Shown one piece after another: positions 4,773 through 6,677 of a DNA stretch of 6,677 nucleotides. Below the pieces are notes generated by a model, which saw nothing but the letters and a program-made list of their open reading frames with translations, was not told the origin of the DNA and ran no database searches. The stretch comes from Planctomycetaceae bacterium. GTDB lineage: Bacteria; Planctomycetota; Planctomycetia; Pirellulales; Pirellulaceae. Location: positions 1 to 6,677 of the forward strand of contig SLEY01000323.1 in the NCBI GenBank assembly GCA_007124535.1, given 5' to 3'. The translations under genes were made by a program, and so were the position numbers. Each line of letters opens with the position of its first letter. The stretch's first letter is position 1.

Positions 4773-6677
4773 ATGTACCGGAAAACCGTGGGGGCTTGGG
4801 TCGGATGCCTGTTCGCGGCCGCCTTGGCCGCGGCCGAGGAACCCGACATCCTGATCGCCGATTTCGAATGGGAGAGTTGGGAGGGAAGCGGCTGGACCGT
4901 GACCGGCGAAGCGTTCGGGCCCGGCCCGGCGCGGGGGACGTTGCCGAACCAGATGCGCGTCTCGGGCTACCAGGGCGAGCGGCTGGTGAACAGCTTCCAT
5001 GGCGGCGACGGGCCCACCGGCACACTCACCTCACCCGATTTTACGATCCAGCGGGACTATCTCAATTTCCTGATCGGCGGCGGGGGGTTCGAGGGCAAGA
5101 CCTGCATGAATCTGCTGGTCGACGGCCGGATCGTTCGCACCGCCACCGGGCCGAATACCGAGCCCGGGGGCAGCGAGGCGCTCGATTGGCACGCTTGGGA
5201 CGTGCGCGAGTTGGCCGGCCGGGAAGCCGTTTTGCAGATCGTGGATCAGGCCAGCGGCGGCTGGGGCCACATCAACGTGGATCACATCGTGCAAAGCAAC
5301 CGCAAAGCCGAACTGGTCACCCTGGCGCGCGAGTTGGCCATCGACCGGCCGTACCTGCATCTGCCGGTCAAGAACGGGGCCCCGAAACGCTTCATGCGCT
5401 TTCTCGTCGATGGCGTCCTGGTCCGCGAGTTCGACATCGAGTTGGCCGACGGCGAGCCGGATTTTTGGACCTACACCGAGGTGGACGCCTACCAGGGTCG
5501 AACCATGCGGGTGGAGGTGGATCGCATGGGGCACGACTCCACCGCTTTGGATGCCCTGCAACTGGCCGATGCCTGGCCCGACGTGGAGAGCATCTACCGC
5601 GAGCCCTTGCGGCCCCAGTTTCACTTTTCGCCCGCCCGCGGCTGGATGAACGATCCCAATGGCATGATGGTTTACGATGGGGAATACCATCTGTTCTTCC
5701 AGCACAATCCGTACGGCACCAGCTGGGGCAATATGACGTGGGGGCATGCCGTCAGCACGGACATGATCCATTGGCGGCAGCAGTCCGACAAGATCCATCC
5801 GGACGAATTGGGCACGATATTTTCGGGATCGGGCGTGGTCGATTGGGACGACACGACCGGCTGGCAGACCGGCGAGCACCCGCCGCTGATCGCGATCTAT
5901 ACGTCGGCGGGCGGGCGGAATCCGCAGTCGCGCGGGCAGCCGTTCACCCAGTCGATCGCCTATTCGACCGACCGCGGACGCAGTTTCACAACCTACGAAG
6001 GGAATCCGGTGCTGGAGCACCTCGTGGGTGGCAATCGCGATCCGAAGGTCATCTGGCATGAGCCCAGCCGGCAGTGGATCATGGTGCTGTACTTGCAGCG
6101 GCCGCGCTTCGCTTTTTTCGGTTCGCCCGACCTGAAACGCTGGACCAAGCTCAGCGAACTGGAGATCCCCAACGGTCACGAATGCCCCGATCTGTTCGAA
6201 CTGCCGGTCGACGGCGACCCGGAGAACACACGCTGGGTGGTCTGGGAGGCGGCGGGGCGGTACCTGATCGGCGATTTCGACGGCCAGGTGTTCGAGCCCG
6301 AGGGCGAAGTGCGGGACAGCTGTTTCGGGGCCAGCGACTATGCGGCCCAGACGTTCAGCGACGTGCCGGACGAGGACGGACGCCGCATTCAAATCGCCTG
6401 GATGCGGCGGGGCCAGTATCCGGGCATGCCTTTCAACCAGCAGATGACCGTGCCCCGCGTGCTGACCCTGCGGACCACGCCGGACGGCATCCGCTTGTTC
6501 ATGGAGCCGGTGGAGGAGTTGCAGGTGCTCCGCGGCCGCGAGCACCGCTGGGATGACCTTGCCCTGAGCGACACGCCGGAGCATCTGGAAGGCGTGGCGG
6601 GCGAGTTGTTCGACATCGAGCTGGTCTTGGAACTGGGCGAAGCGGAAACGGTGGGCCTGGACATCCGCGGGCAGCGG
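4773..6677 (+). CDS. Exported GH32 glycoside hydrolase, levanase/fructanase type (3' end cut by window)
   Basis: The frame is open for 635 codons to the window edge. The ATG is preceded by AGGAGAG (4759-4765), seven bases away. Residues 1-~21 form a signal peptide (RKTVGAWVGCLFAAALAAA). Residues ~24-176 form a beta-sandwich-like accessory domain (GEAFGPGPARGTLP, VNSFHGGD, GGWGHINVDHIV), which I recall from secreted levanases. A second accessory region (~178-283) may match the DUF4980-type domain found ahead of GH32. The five-bladed propeller starts near 285. The GH32 catalytic triad is complete: nucleophile D294 in WMNDPNG (291-297), D423 in RDP (422-424), and acid/base E470 in ECPD (470-473); FSGSG (350-354) is also present. 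The C-terminal beta-sandwich begins near 600 and is unfinished. Expected activity is hydrolysis of beta-fructosides such as levan or inulin outside the cytoplasm; linkage preference and endo/exo mode cannot be read. Confidence 0.93.
   Translation, partial: MYRKTVGAWVGCLFAAALAAAEEPDILIADFEWESWEGSGWTVTGEAFGPGPARGTLPNQMRVSGYQGERLVNSFHGGDGPTGTLTSPDFTIQRDYLNFLIGGGGFEGKTCMNLLVDGRIVRTATGPNTEPGGSEALDWHAWDVRELAGREAVLQIVDQASGGWGHINVDHIVQSNRKAELVTLARELAIDRPYLHLPVKNGAPKRFMRFLVDGVLVREFDIELADGEPDFWTYTEVDAYQGRTMRVEVDRMGHDSTALDALQLADAWPDVESIYREPLRPQFHFSPARGWMNDPNGMMVYDGEYHLFFQHNPYGTSWGNMTWGHAVSTDMIHWRQQSDKIHPDELGTIFSGSGVVDWDDTTGWQTGEHPPLIAIYTSAGGRNPQSRGQPFTQSIAYSTDRGRSFTTYEGNPVLEHLVGGNRDPKVIWHEPSRQWIMVLYLQRPRFAFFGSPDLKRWTKLSELEIPNGHECPDLFELPVDGDPENTRWVVWEAAGRYLIGDFDGQVFEPEGEVRDSCFGASDYAAQTFSDVPDEDGRRIQIAWMRRGQYPGMPFNQQMTVPRVLTLRTTPDGIRLFMEPVEELQVLRGREHRWDDLALSDTPEHLEGVAGELFDIELVLELGEAETVGLDIRGQR

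Noticed and set aside
4712..6061. A 449-codon + strand frame starting ATG at 4712
   Set aside because: It overlaps the GH32 gene in another frame. Its translation is an Arg/Gly/Pro/Ala-rich run with no family motifs, while the frame from 4773 carries all GH32 catalytic motifs. The ATG at 4712 also lies inside the promoter spacer.

Overview
The window is GC-rich bacterial DNA with long, well-filled reading frames. It holds four protein-coding genes, and all four products begin with an apparent Sec signal peptide. An exported fumarylacetoacetate-hydrolase-family enzyme, a stand-alone exported ComEC-like metallo-beta-lactamase-fold protein, an Asp-box (sialidase-like) protein with a C-terminal laminin-G-like domain, and a levanase-type GH32 enzyme with long N-terminal accessory domains together suggest a planctomycete, perhaps of the Pirellulales. 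That assignment is inference from gene style; no rRNA or other marker gene is present.

Layout: bases 1-383 carry no convincing complete gene. There may be the 3' end of an upstream gene in the first ~105 bases, followed by a cluster of compact inverted repeats (199-256) and a weak promoter candidate. A FAH-family gene runs rightward (384-1265). It converges across a 93-base gap on a leftward pair: the sialidase-like/LamG gene (4426-2663), then the MBL-fold gene (2597-1359). These two are 65 bases apart and probably co-transcribed. A 346-base divergent intergenic region (4427-4772) separates the sialidase-like gene from a rightward GH32 gene (4773 onward), which runs off the right edge. This region contains mutually exclusive stem-loops, a strong GC hairpin, a tandem 10-base direct repeat and a convincing sigma70-type promoter for the GH32 gene.

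How the genes may work together: the GH32 and sialidase-like proteins look like secreted glycan-processing or glycan-binding proteins and share one divergent control region, so the right half may be a small carbohydrate-utilisation locus (fructans on one side, an unknown glycan on the other). The MBL-fold hydrolase appears to be carried with the sialidase-like gene, with no known substrate. The FAH-family gene looks independent. I found no tRNA, rRNA, CRISPR array, transposase or phage gene. The most unusual points are the exported FAH-family enzyme with its active-site residues kept, the sialidase-like/MBL pairing, and the densely structured divergent intergenic region.
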